Notes under the pieces: generated by a model
What the model saw: the letters and a program-made list of their open reading frames with translations, nothing else
Databases searched by the model: none
What the model was told of the DNA's origin: nothing
Translations under genes and position numbers: made by a program
NCBI RefSeq assembly: GCF_014650715.1
Contig: NZ_BMVM01000014.1
Coordinates: 62,001 to 126,000, forward strand
Reading direction: 5' to 3'
Source: Streptomyces bluensis
GTDB lineage: Bacteria; Actinomycetota; Actinomycetes; Streptomycetales; Streptomycetaceae
Length of the DNA: 64,000 bases
Shown here: positions 62,961 through 64,000 of the stretch, piece by piece
Layout of the letters: each line of letters starts with the position of its first letter
Numbering within the stretch: position 1 is the stretch's first letter

Positions 62961-63502
62961 AAGCTTGGCTCGGTCAGGCCACCGGTGGCTGATTGGCTGG
63001 GGCGTGGTCGGCCGGGTGGCGTGTCGGCGGGGCCGCGCTTCGGCGGGAGCTTTGGACTGCTGGGTGCTGGTTTATTCGGTGGCGTCCGACTTGGTCCTAC
63101 CGGCACAGTGGACCTGTCCCCGAGCCAGGTGTGAGCCGGCGTCACCAACGTGCATCCATGCGTCAGGCTCCCGACAGGGCAGCCCGCGGCGGGCTCCGGA
63201 GAGACACCTCTCCGCCGAGCCCGTCCGCACGGGGAGTTGCCCGGGGCGGCCGCTTCGAGCGCGCGATCCTGCGCGGGCCGCCCCACCCGGCATCTGCCCC
63301 TGTGGCTCGGCGGGTTCAGGTCCGCCGAGCCACAGAGGCGCTTTCCTGTCACCTCTCCACGGCCGAGTGTGCCTTCTCAGGCGCGCGGAGGGGTGGATGG
63401 GAAGGAGCACGTGGGCTGGGGAACGAGAGCGGGCAAGCCCACGGCATCCGCCCTGCCGTGACCAGCGCGCCGCCCCGTCCATGGCCTCCTCGGCTGGACC
63501 GC

Positions 63503-63574
63503 GCTTCCTCAGCGCACCCCGCCTCCTCAGCACACCCCCGCCTCCTCGTCACACCCCGCCTCCTCAGCGCACCC
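63503..63574. repeat. 18-19 bp tandem repeat, about four units
   Basis: Imperfect units of the form GCCTCCTCAGCRCACCCC repeat four times. Confidence 0.8.
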
Positions 63575-63631
63575 GAGGCGCCCCGGCACGCCCGAGGCGC
63601 CCCGGCACGCCCGAGGCGCCCCGGCACACCG
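63575..63631. repeat. 19-bp tandem repeat, three units
   Basis: GAGGCGCCCCGGCACGCCC repeats twice exactly and a third time with changes at the end, directly following the previous block. Confidence 0.85.
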
Positions 63632-63787
63632 ACCCATTGCCGAGTTCGGCCTGCGGAGCGTGAGGCACCCGCCGGTCCACATCCGTCGGGCCGGCACTCC
63701 CCGGTCCTCTACGGCCCGACCCGTCAGCTGACCACCTGCGCTCACCCGGCCACCGGCCTCTGGGTGCGCGCCCCGATCAGAGACCTA

Positions 63788-64000
63788 TCAGCCCAGCAAC
63801 CGCTCCAGGACCAGTGCGATGCCGTCCTCCTCGTTGGAGGACGTCACTTCGTCGGCGACGGCCTTGAGTTCCTCGTGGGCGTTGGCCATGGCGACGCCGT
63901 GGGCTGCCCAGGCGAACATGGGGATGTCGTTGGGCATGTCGCCGAAGGCGAGGGTGTCGGTGGCGCGGAAGCCGAGGCGGCGGGCGGCCAGGGAGAGACC
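63788..64000 (-). CDS. HAD-IIB family phosphatase, C-terminal part (5' end outside window)
   Basis: The last 70 codons of a Cof-type HAD hydrolase. The visible part has motif IV FGDMPNDIPMFAWA and ends ...ALVLERLLG. It resembles the HAD gene at 52729-53622 in this motif. The start lies beyond base 64000. Confidence 0.85.
   Translation of the reverse strand, partial: GLSLAARRLGFRATDTLAFGDMPNDIPMFAWAAHGVAMANAHEELKAVADEVTSSNEEDGIALVLERLLG

Larger units (their letters stand above)
62961..63787. other. Long intergenic region with tandem repeats
   Basis: 827 bp without a convincing gene in either direction. It contains a hairpin (63301-63334, stem TGTGGCTCGGCGG) that could be a terminator for the small gene. 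Two tandem-repeat blocks lie between 63503 and 63631. Open frames across it have no domain and no ribosome site. Confidence 0.5.

Noticed and set aside
1..64000. tRNA, rRNA or CRISPR array
   Set aside because: No T-loop GTTCRANNC stem sets, no rRNA sequences and no regularly spaced repeats with unique spacers were seen.

Overview
The window is a gene-dense, very GC-rich stretch of a Streptomyces chromosome close to the replication origin. Four things point there: the sporulation genes ssgR and ssgA; the FemX and cytochrome bd sets typical of the genus; the order murJ, DUF6049, CCA-adding enzyme, lppU-like, ino1, padR, PBP, rpsF-ssb-rpsR-rplI, dnaB, which matches the S. coelicolor oriC-proximal core as I remember it; and eleven copies of the ParB site parS (nine with a perfect GTTTCACGTGAAAC core). 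oriC, dnaA, rRNA, tRNA and CRISPR arrays are not in the window. Both ends cut through genes: murJ on the left and a HAD phosphatase on the right.

Layout. 0-17 kb holds cell-envelope and housekeeping genes: lipid II flippase, CCA-adding enzyme, an MFS transporter, a PadR-myo-inositol phosphate synthase pair, a class A PBP, a GT87-like membrane protein, and an alanine-racemase-like protein beside FemX. 17-24 kb is the replication and translation block rpsF-ssb-rpsR-rplI, then a MATE pump, then dnaB, whose Walker A motif is split by a 307-residue class 3 intein. 24-34 kb is a mixed accessory stretch: a DHFR-like protein flanked by a short direct repeat, a serine hydrolase, two GNATs, a flavohemoprotein, a NUDIX hydrolase, a LysR regulator, and a holin-like/PtpA/cystathionine lyase operon. 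34-45 kb contains ssgR-ssgA, a YibE/F permease, riboswitch-controlled thiC, a phosphatase, a LacI regulator and a HisC-like aminotransferase. 45-51 kb is the cydA-cydB-cydCD respiratory operon behind a Rex operator. 51-64 kb has an M23 peptidase, HAD phosphatases, an LLM oxidoreductase, RNA 2'-phosphotransferase KptA, a MerR regulator, an alpha/beta hydrolase-SDR fusion and two linked ABC export pairs.

The most notable features are not single genes. They are the way replication and segregation signals are built into other elements. parS palindromes are extended into terminator-like hairpins between convergent genes. One forms a variable arm of the thiC TPP riboswitch, and another supplies the start codon of cydCD. 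Clusters of DnaA-box sequences lie upstream of dnaB and of kptA. The dnaB intein keeps the complete class 3 splicing triad, but its LAGLIDADG endonuclease looks deleted and mutated. No clearly new multi-gene system such as defence or biosynthesis was recognised; most genes are core Streptomyces genes.
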